Assembly: GCA_902582875.1 (NCBI GenBank)
Contig: CACHTV010000001.1
Coordinates: 62,001 to 126,000, forward strand
Length of the DNA stretch: 64,000 bases
Source: an uncultured Pelagibacteraceae bacterium
GTDB lineage: Bacteria > Pseudomonadota > Alphaproteobacteria > Pelagibacterales > Pelagibacteraceae
Reading direction: 5' to 3'
The notes beneath the pieces are model-generated. The model saw only the letters and a list, made by a program, of their open reading frames with translations, was not told the origin of the DNA and did no database searches. Positions 1 to 9,381 of the stretch are shown here, in pieces. Every line of letters starts with the position of its first letter. Position 1 is the first letter of the stretch. Both the position numbers and the translations under genes were made by a program.

Positions 1-290
1 TAAAAGCTATAGCTGAAACTTTTAAAGAAAAAATTCCAAAAATAAGTTCAACAAAATCTCTTTCGGGTCATCCTTTAGGAGCTGCTTCTGTTCATGAAGC
101 CATTTATTGTCTAATAATGATGAAAAATAATTTTATTGCTGGTTCTGCTAATATTAGTGAAATGGATGAAGAAGCAAAAAAATTTCCAATAATAAATAAA
201 ATTGAAAAACAAGTTAATTTAAATGCGATTATGTCTAATAGTTTTGGATTTGGTGGAACAAACGCAACATTAATTTTTGAAAAGGTATAA
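1..290 (+). CDS. fabB: 3-oxoacyl-ACP synthase I (FabB), C-terminal part only
   Basis: This open frame enters from the left edge and ends in TAA at 288-290. The roughly 95 visible residues match the C-terminal thiolase-fold half of FabB: a SLSGHPLGAASVHEAIY segment carrying one catalytic His, and an MSNSFGFGGTNATLIF tail that is the FabB signature. FabB condenses malonyl-ACP with acyl-ACP and, in many proteobacteria, is needed for unsaturated fatty acids. The stop codon directly abuts the ATG of fabI, so the two are presumably co-transcribed; fabA is often upstream but lies outside the window. The N-terminal half with the active-site Cys cannot be seen. FabF is the alternative, but the tail reads more like FabB. 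Confidence 0.9.
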   Translation, partial: KAIAETFKEKIPKISSTKSLSGHPLGAASVHEAIYCLIMMKNNFIAGSANISEMDEEAKKFPIINKIEKQVNLNAIMSNSFGFGGTNATLIFEKV

Positions 291-1076
291 ATGAGTTTAG
301 TTAAAGGTAAAAAAGGATTGATTATGGGAGTTGCTAACGAGCGATCAATAGCTTGGGGTATTTCTCAGAAACTCGCTGGAGCTGGAGCAGAATTAGCCTT
401 TACTTATTTAGGAGATGCATTAAAAAAGAGAGTCATACCGCTAGCTAAATCTCTGAATTCTGAATTTACTCTTAGTTGCAATGTAGAAAATAAAGAAGAA
501 GTTATTAAACTTTTTGAAGACATAAAGGCTAAATGGGGACAAATTGATTTTGTTGTTCATGCTGTAGCATTTTCTGATAAATCAGAATTGTCTGGTGAAT
601 ATTTAAACACTTCAAGAGAAAATTTTTTAAAAAGCATGTTGGTGTCTTGTTTTTCTTTTACAGAAGTTGCTAAAGAAGCTTCACAAATAATGAAGAAAGG
701 CGGAAGCATGCTTACCTTAACTTACGAGTCTACTAAAACAATTCCAAACTATAATGTTATGGGTGTTTGTAAATCTGCTCTTGAAGCCAGTGTAAAGTAT
801 TTAGCAAGAGATTTAGGTTCAAAAGGAATTAGAGTAAATGCTATTAGCGCAGGACCTATCAAAACTTTAGCAGCTTCAGCTATAGGTGACGCAAAGTTTT
901 TATACAAATGGAATGAGAGTCACTCATTTTTAAAAAGAAATGTAGATATTAATGATGTAGGAAACTCAGCTTTATATCTCTTAAGTGATCTTGCTTCTGG
1001 TGTTACTGGAGAAATACATTATGTTGATGCAGGTTATAACAAAGTAGGAATGCCTAATCCTAAAAATATTTCCTGA
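291..1076 (+). CDS. fabI: Enoyl-[acyl-carrier-protein] reductase (NADH), FabI
   Basis: FabI catalyses the last reduction of each fatty-acid elongation cycle, trans-2-enoyl-ACP to acyl-ACP, in the cytosol. The 261-aa product has the usual length and the divergent SDR fold of FabI: an N-terminal nucleotide-binding GVANERSIAWGI segment (about residues 13-24), a Tyr at about 145, and the FabI-type catalytic Tyr154-x6-Lys161 pair (YNVMGVCK), spaced as in E. coli (Y156/K163). The SAGPIKTLAA segment near 187-196 is also characteristic. The ATG follows the fabB stop with no gap, so translation is probably coupled. No anomaly is visible. Confidence 0.95.
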   Translation: MSLVKGKKGLIMGVANERSIAWGISQKLAGAGAELAFTYLGDALKKRVIPLAKSLNSEFTLSCNVENKEEVIKLFEDIKAKWGQIDFVVHAVAFSDKSELSGEYLNTSRENFLKSMLVSCFSFTEVAKEASQIMKKGGSMLTLTYESTKTIPNYNVMGVCKSALEASVKYLARDLGSKGIRVNAISAGPIKTLAASAIGDAKFLYKWNESHSFLKRNVDINDVGNSALYLLSDLASGVTGEIHYVDAGYNKVGMPNPKNIS

Positions 1077-1162
1077 TCTGCAAAAATTGCATAGGTGAAT
1101 TAAAATCATATCAATTATAAAATAATTATTAAAACTTTAAGTAACTTTACTAGAGATAAAAA

Positions 1163-1678
1163 ATGAAAATTTTAAAAATAAATGTAAAAGAAAAATTAGA
1201 TAACTTTTTTGATTGGATCAAAGGCGCTCAGTTAGTCGAACTTCAAACATGTAATGTCAATGAAGATCCTGTGAGACCCGAACTTGATATTAAATTTAGA
1301 ACTGAATATGGACGTAAAATCTATGGTGTAAAATATAAAAATGAGATTTGTGCAATTATGTGCTTTGGGTTTACAAATGATATTCCCAAAACTGTTGAAG
1401 AGTTAGACTTGATGACTAAAGATGCACATTTACAAAGTACTTTAAGAGACCGAAATGTTGGAAAAATAGCCATTGCCTATACTGTGTGGTCTAAGAAAAA
1501 GGGTGGAGGAAAATTAATTGTTAAAGAAGTTTTTAAAAAAATCAAAGAATCAAATCACTTAAACAGGTTAGTGACTTTATCTCCCTTGACTGAAATGGCT
1601 AGAAATTTTCATCTTAGAAATGGTGCTTTTGAACTTCAAATAAATGAAAAAACTCAAAATTTTGAATATAAAATTTAA
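1163..1678 (+). CDS. Small GNAT-like protein of unknown substrate
   Basis: The 171-aa product has no domain I can name with certainty. The C-terminal half (about residues 100-160) has the rhythm of a GNAT acetyltransferase: IAIAYTVWSKKKGGGKLIVKEVF resembles a beta4 strand with a following acyl-CoA loop and helix, and TEMARNFHLRNGAFEL resembles the final helix-strand. My impression is that similar small proteins occur in marine phages, but this was not checked. It is preceded by an 86-base gap with no obvious promoter and converges on pnp with only four bases between the stops. The function is unknown; an acetyltransferase role is an inference from pattern only. Confidence 0.6.
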   Translation: MKILKINVKEKLDNFFDWIKGAQLVELQTCNVNEDPVRPELDIKFRTEYGRKIYGVKYKNEICAIMCFGFTNDIPKTVEELDLMTKDAHLQSTLRDRNVGKIAIAYTVWSKKKGGGKLIVKEVFKKIKESNHLNRLVTLSPLTEMARNFHLRNGAFELQINEKTQNFEYKI

Positions 1679-1682
1679 GATT

Positions 1683-3755
1683 TTAAGCTACAGCTTGCTT
1701 TATAGATAACTTAACTTTACCTCTATCAAAACCCACAACTTTCACAGAAACTTCATCCCCTTCTTTGACTACGTCACCTACTTTTGCAACTCTTTTAGCG
1801 GCAAGTTCTGAAATATGAACTAGACCATCTTGCTTACCTAAAAAGTTTACGAAAGCTCCAAATTCCATAATCTTTACTACTTTACCTTTGTAAATTTTAC
1901 CTATTTCAGGTTTAGCTATAAGATTTTTTATAAATTCTATAGCTTTGTTTCTTGACTCTTCATCTGGAGCGGCAACAGTAACTTCTCCTGTGTCTTTTAC
2001 ATCTACTTTTGCTCCAGAAGTTTCAACTATCTCTCTAATAGTTGCTCCACCTTTACCAATAACTGTTGCGATATCTTTCTTATCTACTTTTATCGTCTCC
2101 ATTTTAGGTGTATGTTTTGAAAATTCTTTTCTAGAGGATTTTATAGCTTTATTCATTTCTCCTAGAATATGTTCTCTTCCATTTTTAGCTTGGTCTAAAG
2201 CTTTTTCCATAATTTCAAATGTTATACCTGTAATCTTAATATCCATTTGAAGAGATGTGATGCCGTCTTTGGTTCCAGCTACTTTGAAGTCCATATCCCC
2301 TAGGTGATCTTCATCTCCTAAAATATCTGATAGTACTGAGAATTTTTCTCCTTCCTTGATTAAACCCATTGCTATACCTGCTACTGGTTCTTTTATAGGT
2401 ACGCCTGCATCCATTAAAGATAAAGAAGTTCCACAAACTGTCGCCATTGAAGATGATCCATTTGACTCAGTTACTTCAGAAACAACTCTTAATGTATAAG
2501 GAAAATTTTCTTTTTTTGGTAATGATGAGTTGATAGCTCTCCAAGCTAATTTACCATGACCTATTTCTCTTCTGCCAGTACCTATTCTTCCACATTCACC
2601 CACTGAATAGGGAGGAAAATTATAATGAAGCATAAAATTTAATCTTTGCATACCATTAAGGCTCTCTAATCTTTGTTCATCATCAGACATTCCTAATGTG
2701 GTAACTACTAAAGCTTGGGTCTCACCTCTTGTAAATAGTGCAGAACCATGTGTCCTTGGTAGCACACCCACTTCACAATTTATTTGTCTAACATCTTCGA
2801 GACCTCTACCATCAATTCTTTTCTTATCTTTTAAAATTGCAGTTCTAACAATATCTTTTTCAAGTGACTTTAGTTGTGCCATTGCTTGATTTTCTGTTAC
2901 ATTCTCATCCTCTTCGAACATTTTCTTACACTTTGTATCTATTTCTGAAATAGCAGTAGATCTTTTCTTTTTATCGATTTCTTTAAATGCTTTTCTTAGA
3001 TCTGTCTCAAAAGCACTTGCTATTTTCTTTTTAAGCTCTGAATGATCTATCTCTTCAACTTCCCACTTAGGTTTTCCAACTTTTTTAGCCAACTTTTCAA
3101 TTGCTTTAATAACTGGGACAAAATTTTCGTGTCCAAATTTTACCGCATCAAGCATTACTTTTTCTGTTAATCCTGACGTTTCTGACTCTACCATTAAAAC
3201 AGCATCTTTTGTTCCAGCTACAACTAAATCTAACTCGGAATCTTGCAGTTCTGTAGTTGAAGGATTCAATAAATATTTTCCATCCTTATAGCCAACTCTA
3301 CTAGCAGCAATTGGACCTTGAAATGGAAGTCCGGATATAGCTAGAGCAGCTGAGGATGCAATTATAGATAAAATATCTGGCTGATTTTCTCCATCGTAAG
3401 ATAAAACTGTAGGTAATAATTGCACTTCATTCATAAAACTAGATGGAAATAATGGTCTGATTGGTCTGTCAATTAATCTAGATATCAGTGTCTCTGACTC
3501 AGTAGGCCTTGCTTCTCTTTTAAAATATCCTCCAGGTATTTTTCCTGCAGCATAGTATTTTTCTTGGTAATTTACTGATAATGGAAAATAATCTTGTCCT
3601 TCTTTTAAATTTTTTGCCCCAACTGCTGTAGCTATGACTACTGTTTCGCCGCATGTTGCGATAATTGCTCCGTCTGCTTGTCTAGCAATTTTTCCTGTTT
3701 CTAAAATTATTTTCTTTCCATTTATTTCGATTTCTTCTTTATGAATCTTGAACAT
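1683..3755 (-). CDS. pnp: Polyribonucleotide nucleotidyltransferase (PNPase)
   Basis: PNPase is the phosphorolytic 3'-to-5' exoribonuclease of mRNA decay, a trimer that can join the degradosome. The 690 residues show the full order: a first RNase PH-like domain (N-terminal [15 protein letters not shown] and [21 protein letters not shown]), a helical linker, the second catalytic PH domain ([17 protein letters not shown]-type motif and [15 protein letters not shown]), then a KH domain ([12 protein letters not shown], about 565-576) and a C-terminal S1 domain ending KLSIKQAVA. It is the last gene of nusA-infB-rbfA-rpsO-pnp; its ATG overlaps the rpsO stop by one base (TAATG). PNPase often represses itself together with RNase III, but no leader hairpin was checked here. 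Confidence 0.97.
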   Translation of the reverse strand: MFKIHKEEIEINGKKIILETGKIARQADGAIIATCGETVVIATAVGAKNLKEGQDYFPLSVNYQEKYYAAGKIPGGYFKREARPTESETLISRLIDRPIRPLFPSSFMNEVQLLPTVLSYDGENQPDILSIIASSAALAISGLPFQGPIAASRVGYKDGKYLLNPSTTELQDSELDLVVAGTKDAVLMVESETSGLTEKVMLDAVKFGHENFVPVIKAIEKLAKKVGKPKWEVEEIDHSELKKKIASAFETDLRKAFKEIDKKKRSTAISEIDTKCKKMFEEDENVTENQAMAQLKSLEKDIVRTAILKDKKRIDGRGLEDVRQINCEVGVLPRTHGSALFTRGETQALVVTTLGMSDDEQRLESLNGMQRLNFMLHYNFPPYSVGECGRIGTGRREIGHGKLAWRAINSSLPKKENFPYTLRVVSEVTESNGSSSMATVCGTSLSLMDAGVPIKEPVAGIAMGLIKEGEKFSVLSDILGDEDHLGDMDFKVAGTKDGITSLQMDIKITGITFEIMEKALDQAKNGREHILGEMNKAIKSSRKEFSKHTPKMETIKVDKKDIATVIGKGGATIREIVETSGAKVDVKDTGEVTVAAPDEESRNKAIEFIKNLIAKPEIGKIYKGKVVKIMEFGAFVNFLGKQDGLVHISELAAKRVAKVGDVVKEGDEVSVKVVGFDRGKVKLSIKQAVA

Positions 3756-4015
3756 TATTTCCTTAAATTTAATTGTTTTATTATCTTTTGATATGAGTCT
3801 GAATTTTTCTTTTTAAGATAAACTAAAAGTTTTTTTCTTTTATTTACAGATTTTGTCAATCCTAATGTTGAGTGTTTGTCTTTTTTGAATTTTTTAAAAT
3901 GTTCTGAAAGTTTTGATATTTTATCAGTCAATAATCCAATCTGTATTTCTGTAGATCCTACGTCTTTATCATGAATTGCTAGTGATTTAATTGTATCTTT
4001 TTTTTTCTGTATCAT
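3755..4015 (-). CDS. rpsO: 30S ribosomal protein S15
   Basis: S15 binds the central domain of 16S rRNA early in 30S assembly. The 86-aa sequence carries the family core [24 protein letters not shown], a KDKHSTLGL turn and a basic C-terminus ending QLNLRK, close to the usual 88-89 aa. The start lies 29 bases inside the end of rbfA in another frame. The aligned N-terminus ([23 protein letters not shown]) supports that start, so the overlap looks real. Pairing with pnp downstream is the classic rpsO-pnp arrangement. Confidence 0.96.
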   Translation of the reverse strand: MIQKKKDTIKSLAIHDKDVGSTEIQIGLLTDKISKLSEHFKKFKKDKHSTLGLTKSVNKRKKLLVYLKKKNSDSYQKIIKQLNLRK

Positions 4016-4385
4016 TTATTTTTATTTCTTTTATAATTTTTTCAATCTTTTCTGCATACTCAAATGAGTTATCTTCAACAAATGTAAGTTTAGGAAGAAA
4101 CTTAATAACTAATCTTTTAGATAGCGCTTTTCTAACAAGATGGGAGTATTCCGTCAAGACTCTTACTGTTTCTTGCATATCAACACCTCCCAAAGGTATT
4201 ACGTAGACTCTGGCTGTTTTTAGATCAGGTGTCATTCTAACCTCGGTAACAGTAATTAGTTTTGAATTGATTGATGGAATTTTAGCTTCATTCCTAATAA
4301 ATAATTCACCCAAATTTTGTTTAACTAGCTCACCAACTCTTAATTGTCTTTGGCTAAAAGTTTTTGGTATTGTTTGATTGCCCAT
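3987..4385 (-). CDS. rbfA: 30S ribosome-binding factor A
   Basis: RbfA is a KH-like 16S rRNA maturation factor acting on the 5' end helix of the small subunit and in cold adaptation. The 132-aa product shows the family N-terminus SQRQLRVGELVKQNLGELF, the central ITVTEVRMTPDLKTARVYV strand-helix-strand and a LPKLTFVEDNSFEYAEKIEKII tail. Its start codon overlaps the infB stop and its last codons overlap rpsO by 29 bases. In many alphaproteobacteria truB lies between rbfA and rpsO; it is absent here. Confidence 0.95.
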   Translation of the reverse strand: MGNQTIPKTFSQRQLRVGELVKQNLGELFIRNEAKIPSINSKLITVTEVRMTPDLKTARVYVIPLGGVDMQETVRVLTEYSHLVRKALSKRLVIKFLPKLTFVEDNSFEYAEKIEKIIKEIKINDTEKKRYN

Positions 4386-6568
4386 TATATAGACCTTTGA
4401 ATTTCCTCTGCCTGGTATGACTCAATTACATCTTTTTCTTTAAAGTCAATGAAATCTTTAATGCTAATTCCACATTCTAATCCAATACCAACTTCCTTAA
4501 CTTGATTTTTTTCTCTGTAAATACTCTGAATTTCACCACTATAAACAACGACACCATCTCTTATAATTCTAGCTTTAGATTTATTCTTAATCTCACCATT
4601 AATAACTTTTGATCCTGCAATTTTACCGGCATTAGATACTTTGAATATCTTTTGAATTTCAGCAGAACCTAATACTGTCTCTTTAATATCAGGTTCTAAT
4701 AAACCTGATAAAGATTTTTCAACATATTCTAATGCTTCATAAATTATATTAAAATATTTGATATCAATCTTCTGCTCTTCAGCTAATTTTTTTGCTTCTC
4801 TGTTTGGTTTAACATTAAAACCAATCAATATTGCATTTGATGCTTTTGCTAATGAAACATCAGTTTCATTTATCATGCCAATATCTGATAAAATTATTTT
4901 AGCTTCAACTTCTTCATGTTTTATTTTATTAATTGCCATTTTAAGAGCCTCACTTGATCCTTGAACATCTGATTTAATTATAATATTTAATTCATCTTTT
5001 TCTTTGACACTTTCAAAAAGAGTTGTCTTATCTTTAACTAAGACTTTATTTTTTACAAAATTGTTTTTTCTATATTCTGCCATTTCTTTAGCTTCTTCCT
5101 CATTTTTTGTTACTAGGAATTCCGCACCTGCAAAAGCTGAGCTATTCATTCCTAATATTTCAACTGGCATTGAAGGTAGAGCTTCATCCACATTTTTACC
5201 TTCATAATTTATCATCGCTCTAATCTTTCCCCATGTGTCACCACAAATAAAATAGTCGCCTTTCTTTAATTTCCCATTACTAATTAAAACTGTAGATACT
5301 GGTCCTTTTCCTTTGTCTATTTTAGATTCGATAACTATACCCTTTGCTTGACCTGAAAAAGAAGCTTTCAAATCTAAAATTTCTGACTGTAATAAAATGC
5401 TTTCCTTAAGTTTATCAAGATTAATTTTCTTTACTGCAGATACTTCTACAAATAAAGTATCTCCACTTAAATCTTCAGCTATTAACTCATATTGCATCAT
5501 TTCATTTTTAATTTTACTTATATTTTTATCAGGTAAATCACATTTATTAATTGCAACTATTATTGGAACCTTTGCTGCTTTGGCGTGTTTAATAGCTTCA
5601 ACTGTTTGAGGTTTTATTCCATCATCAGCAGCTACTACTAAAACAACTATATCTGTAATTTTTGATCCACGTGCACGCATCTCTGTAAAAGCAGCATGCC
5701 CAGGAGTATCAATAAAAGTAATAATTTTATTATTTTTAGCTGTAACTTGATAAGCTCCAATATGCTGAGTAATACCTCCATGTTCCTCAGAAACCACATT
5801 TGCATCTCTCAAAGAATCTAACAAAGAAGTTTTTCCATGATCTACATGTCCCATAATTGTAACTATAGGAGGTCTGGTTTGAATATCTCCCTCTAATTTT
5901 TCTTTAACCTTATTTGTTTCTAGTTTTGGCTGATCTTCTATTATTGGTTTATGTCCAAATTCTTTAACAATATATTCGGCAGTATCTTTATCAATATTGT
6001 GGTTAATGGTTGCTATTACTTTCATGTTGAATAAAAACTTGATGATATCACTAGATTTTTCTGCCATCCGATTTGAGAGCTCTTGGATAGTAATCTGTTC
6101 AGGTATTTTCACGTCCCTTATTACTTTTTTAAATTCCTTTTTTTCTTCTCCTTCTGGCTTATTTTTTTTCTCTTTTAGCCTCGCTCTCTTAACAGAAGCT
6201 AAACTTCTTTGTTTAATTTCAATTTCCTCGACATTTAAAGCCCTAGAAACAGTTAGTTTAAAGTCTCTTTTGTCTACAGGACTTTTTAGTCTTAGTTTGC
6301 TTTTACCAGTTGGTTGATTGTCTTTTTTAATAAAATCTTTAGTAGCTTGTTGTTCTATAAATTTTCTAGCAAAATTCTTTTTTTTGAAATTGGGATCAGT
6401 TACTCGCTTGGAAGGTTGAGTTGTCTTGATAAATCCTTGACTTCCTTTGAAGGTTTTTCTTTTTTCGACTGAAAAAGATTTTTTTCCATCTCTGGCTATA
6501 GAACTTGTATCAATTTTTTTTTTTAGACTTGAAGAAATTGTAAGTGTCTTTTTTTTATCTTTTTCCAT
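4385..6568 (-). CDS. infB: Translation initiation factor IF-2
   Basis: IF-2 is the GTPase that places fMet-tRNA on the 30S subunit and promotes subunit joining. The 727-aa protein has a Lys-rich unstructured N-terminus (about 1-150), an IF2_N domain (about 155-205, [19 protein letters not shown]), then the G domain with G1 GHVDHGKTS (240-248), G3 DTPGH and G4 NKCD, followed by domains II, III and IV, the last binding initiator tRNA. The N-terminal region is shorter than in many proteobacteria, in line with a streamlined genome. It sits four bases after nusA and overlaps rbfA. Confidence 0.97.
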   Translation of the reverse strand: MEKDKKKTLTISSSLKKKIDTSSIARDGKKSFSVEKRKTFKGSQGFIKTTQPSKRVTDPNFKKKNFARKFIEQQATKDFIKKDNQPTGKSKLRLKSPVDKRDFKLTVSRALNVEEIEIKQRSLASVKRARLKEKKNKPEGEEKKEFKKVIRDVKIPEQITIQELSNRMAEKSSDIIKFLFNMKVIATINHNIDKDTAEYIVKEFGHKPIIEDQPKLETNKVKEKLEGDIQTRPPIVTIMGHVDHGKTSLLDSLRDANVVSEEHGGITQHIGAYQVTAKNNKIITFIDTPGHAAFTEMRARGSKITDIVVLVVAADDGIKPQTVEAIKHAKAAKVPIIVAINKCDLPDKNISKIKNEMMQYELIAEDLSGDTLFVEVSAVKKINLDKLKESILLQSEILDLKASFSGQAKGIVIESKIDKGKGPVSTVLISNGKLKKGDYFICGDTWGKIRAMINYEGKNVDEALPSMPVEILGMNSSAFAGAEFLVTKNEEEAKEMAEYRKNNFVKNKVLVKDKTTLFESVKEKDELNIIIKSDVQGSSEALKMAINKIKHEEVEAKIILSDIGMINETDVSLAKASNAILIGFNVKPNREAKKLAEEQKIDIKYFNIIYEALEYVEKSLSGLLEPDIKETVLGSAEIQKIFKVSNAGKIAGSKVINGEIKNKSKARIIRDGVVVYSGEIQSIYREKNQVKEVGIGLECGISIKDFIDFKEKDVIESYQAEEIQRSI

Positions 6569-6572
6569 AACA

Positions 6573-8123
6573 TTACTTGTAAGCTATCTCTCTAGCTGAC
6601 ATAATTAACTCATCAGCTTCTTTTCTAGATAGAGAAAATTCCTCTAAATATCCATCAATCCTAATTTTTTTTCCTTTTATTTCATCAAATCCACCAATTA
6701 ACTCATCAGAGGATAAATCTGCAAAATCACTTATTTTTTTGATATTTTTTTGTCCTAAGATCACCAACATCCCTTGGGTCATACCTTTTAAATTAATTAA
6801 AGACTCTTCAACTCCAAGTTCTTTTAATTTTTGTGCAACAGCCTCTTTTTCTTTAACCAATGTTTCTTTTGATCTATTAATTAATTCTTTAGCTGTTTCT
6901 TCATCAATAGCTTCTATTTTCGAAATATTTTCTGGTGTTGATTGAGAAATATCTTCAATACTTGTAAATCCCTCTGATACTAAAAGTTGTCCTAGTGTTT
7001 CATCTACCTCTAAATTTTTAATTAATGTTTCAGTCTTATCTTTAAATTCTGCTTGTCTTCTCTCTGAATCTTCTTTGTCAGTCAGTATATCAATTTCATA
7101 ATTAGTTAATTTTGATGCTAATCTTACGTTTTGTCCTCTACGACCAATTGCTTTGCTTAAATTTTCTTCCGTTAAAATAATATCTATTCTTTTATTATCT
7201 TGATCTATCAAAACTCTCTGAATTTCTGCTGGAGAAAGAGACTCTGAAATTAAAGTAGGTAAATCTTCTGTCCATTTAATTATATCTATCTTCTCTCCAT
7301 GAAGTTCATTAACAATTGTTTGAACTCTACTTCCTCTCATACCCACACACGCTCCTACAGGATCTATAGAGGAGTCCTGTGAATAAACACAAATTTTAGC
7401 TCTACTACCAGGATCCCGTGCTACAGATTTAATTTCAATTGTTCCTTCATAAATTTCTGGAACCTCTTGAAAAAATAATCGTGCTAGAAATTGCGGATGG
7501 GCTCTTGATAAGAATATTTGATGTCCCTTAATTTCTTTCTTAACTTCATAACAATATGCTTTGACTCTATCTCCAGTTTTTAAAATTTCTCTTGGAATAA
7601 GTTCATCTTTTTTAATAACCCCCTCTGCTTTTCCTAAATCAACAATAACGTTTCCGTATTCAAGCCTTTTGATAATTCCACTTAATATTTGTCCTTGTTT
7701 ATCTATAAAATCATCATATTGTCTATTTTTTTCAGCTTCTCTCACCCTTGAGCTAATTACTTGTTTTGCGCTTTGGGCTGCAATTCTTCCAAAATCAACC
7801 TGGGGCAATTCCTCAAAAATTTTATCTCCTACTTTTAATTCATCATTTTTAGAATTTATTTTTTTTGCATCACTTAAAGTAATTTCTCTTGCTGTATCTT
7901 CAACTTTTTCCACTATATCCAAGACTTTATGAATTGTTATGTCACCACTTTCTCTATCGATAACTACCTCAATATTGTTATCATTGCCAAATTTTGTTAA
8001 CGCAGCTTTTTGGATAGCACTTTCCATAGATCCAATAACAAGTTCTTTATCGATAGATTTTTCATTTGCCACAGCATCTACGATTCTTAATAGTTCTTGT
8101 TTATCTAGTCCTCTATTTAACAT
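6573..8123 (-). CDS. nusA: Transcription termination/antitermination factor NusA
   Basis: NusA binds RNA polymerase and the emerging RNA, strengthening pausing and hairpin-dependent termination and taking part in antitermination. The 516-aa protein has the NusA N-terminal domain (about 1-125), an S1 domain (about 140-200), two KH domains (SRVQTIVNELHGEKIDIIKW and KAIGRRGQNVRLASKL) and two C-terminal helix-hairpin-helix acidic repeats as in most proteobacteria. The ATG has a good AGGAG nine bases upstream. That Shine-Dalgarno follows at once on a hairpin plus nine Ts. The usual upstream gene rimP and the ylxR gene between nusA and infB are both missing here. Confidence 0.97.
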   Translation of the reverse strand: MLNRGLDKQELLRIVDAVANEKSIDKELVIGSMESAIQKAALTKFGNDNNIEVVIDRESGDITIHKVLDIVEKVEDTAREITLSDAKKINSKNDELKVGDKIFEELPQVDFGRIAAQSAKQVISSRVREAEKNRQYDDFIDKQGQILSGIIKRLEYGNVIVDLGKAEGVIKKDELIPREILKTGDRVKAYCYEVKKEIKGHQIFLSRAHPQFLARLFFQEVPEIYEGTIEIKSVARDPGSRAKICVYSQDSSIDPVGACVGMRGSRVQTIVNELHGEKIDIIKWTEDLPTLISESLSPAEIQRVLIDQDNKRIDIILTEENLSKAIGRRGQNVRLASKLTNYEIDILTDKEDSERRQAEFKDKTETLIKNLEVDETLGQLLVSEGFTSIEDISQSTPENISKIEAIDEETAKELINRSKETLVKEKEAVAQKLKELGVEESLINLKGMTQGMLVILGQKNIKKISDFADLSSDELIGGFDEIKGKKIRIDGYLEEFSLSRKEADELIMSAREIAYK

Positions 8124-8136
8124 ATTTTAACTCTCC

Positions 8137-8164
8137 TAAAAAAAAATGGGCTAAAGCCCATTTT
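8137..8164 (-). terminator. Intrinsic terminator after metK, inside the nusA leader
   Basis: Read on the minus strand this is AAAATGGGC-TTTA-GCCCATTTT within a run of nine Ts, a textbook rho-independent terminator 54 bases after the metK stop. The nusA Shine-Dalgarno AGGAG begins at the base following the T run and the nusA ATG is at 8123. No room remains for a promoter between the hairpin and nusA, so transcripts of the nusA operon must cross this structure. Confidence 0.85.
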
Positions 8165-8217
8165 GATATTCTCCAGTTATAATGCTTATTTAATTGAAAA
8201 TTAAGGTTTTTTCAAGA

Positions 8218-9381
8218 TTACAGCTTAAATAAATGTGCTTTATCTGTTTTTTCCCAAGTAAATTCACCTTTATTTGATGATTTTCTGCCAAAATGACCGT
8301 AGGCAGATGTAATCTCGTATATTGGATTATTTAGTTTTAACATTTCCCTAATGCCTCGTGGAGATAAATCGAAATTTTGGTCAATAATCTTTTTTATATT
8401 AACAACTTTATCTTCATTATCTTCATCAAGTTTTATAAAAATTGATAATGGTTTTGAAACTCCAATAGCATAAGCTAACTGAATTAAACATTTTTTTGAG
8501 ACGCCAGAAGATACAATATTTTTAGCTAGATATCTTGCAGCATAAGCAGCAGACCTATCTACCTTAGTAGGATCTTTTCCAGAAAAAGCCCCACCACCAT
8601 GTGGCGCTGCTCCTCCATAAGTATCAACAATAATTTTTCTACCAGTTAGACCAGTATCTCCATCCGGCCCACCAATTATAAATTGACCTGTTGGATTAAT
8701 ATATATTTCTTTAGTGTCTAAATCTTTAATATAATTTTCTGGAATAGATTTTTTAATATAAGGAACAACTAAATCTTTAACTTTTTCTTGATTTAAATCT
8801 TTTGAATGTTGAGTAGAAATTACTACTGAAGTAACTTTAACTGGCTTGTTATCTTGATATAACATCGTTACTTGACTCTTAGAGTCCGGCTCTATCCCTT
8901 TTAAAATTCCTTTTTTTCTATCTTCAGCCATTAACCTTAAAATTTTATGTGAAAAATGAATTGGAGCTGGCATTAATTCCTGCGTTTCCGTACATGCATA
9001 ACCAAACATAATTCCTTGATCACCAGCACCTTCATCTTTATTATCTTTAGAGTCTACACCCATTGCGATATCTGAAGATTGTTCGTGTAGAAACGTCTCT
9101 ATATTAGCTGATTTCCAACTAAAACCTTTTTGGTCATAACCAATATCTTTTATACATTCTCTGACTTTATTTATAATTTCTTCTTTTTCTATTTTTGGAC
9201 CTCTAGTCTCTCCAGCCAATACAACTTTGTTGGTTGTTGTAAGTGTTTCGCACGCAACACGAGAAAAAGGATCTAGAGATAAATAAGAGTCAACTACCAT
9301 ATCAGAAATTCTATCACAGACTTTATCTGGATGACCTTCAGAAACTGACTCGCTAGTAAATAAATATTTATTATTTTTCAT
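8218..9381 (-). CDS. metK: S-adenosylmethionine synthetase
   Basis: MetK makes S-adenosylmethionine from methionine and ATP. The 387 residues contain the family signatures: the N-terminal [18 protein letters not shown], the [12 protein letters not shown] loop (about 117-128), and the [20 protein letters not shown] phosphate-binding segment. Length is standard. The start overlaps the last base of lnt, making it the final gene of the tsaB-to-metK run, and a clear terminator follows. No SAM riboswitch was recognised in front of it, as the gene abuts lnt. Confidence 0.97.
   Translation of the reverse strand: MKNNKYLFTSESVSEGHPDKVCDRISDMVVDSYLSLDPFSRVACETLTTTNKVVLAGETRGPKIEKEEIINKVRECIKDIGYDQKGFSWKSANIETFLHEQSSDIAMGVDSKDNKDEGAGDQGIMFGYACTETQELMPAPIHFSHKILRLMAEDRKKGILKGIEPDSKSQVTMLYQDNKPVKVTSVVISTQHSKDLNQEKVKDLVVPYIKKSIPENYIKDLDTKEIYINPTGQFIIGGPDGDTGLTGRKIIVDTYGGAAPHGGGAFSGKDPTKVDRSAAYAARYLAKNIVSSGVSKKCLIQLAYAIGVSKPLSIFIKLDEDNEDKVVNIKKIIDQNFDLSPRGIREMLKLNNPIYEITSAYGHFGRKSSNKGEFTWEKTDKAHLFKL

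Noticed and set aside
1077-1162. TGCAA-aaa-TTGCA mini-dyad after fabI as a terminator
   Set aside because: The stem is only five AT-rich pairs and has no following T run.
1945-2250. Plus-strand ORFs opposite pnp, infB and nusA (for example 1945-2250, 5397-5609, 7561-7932)
   Set aside because: They are shadows of real minus-strand genes, with low-complexity Ser/Phe/Leu translations and no family pattern.
5668-5680. Other CACGTG hexamers (near 5670, 28456 and 43325) as further parS sites
   Set aside because: Their flanks do not extend the palindrome to TTTCACGTGAAA.
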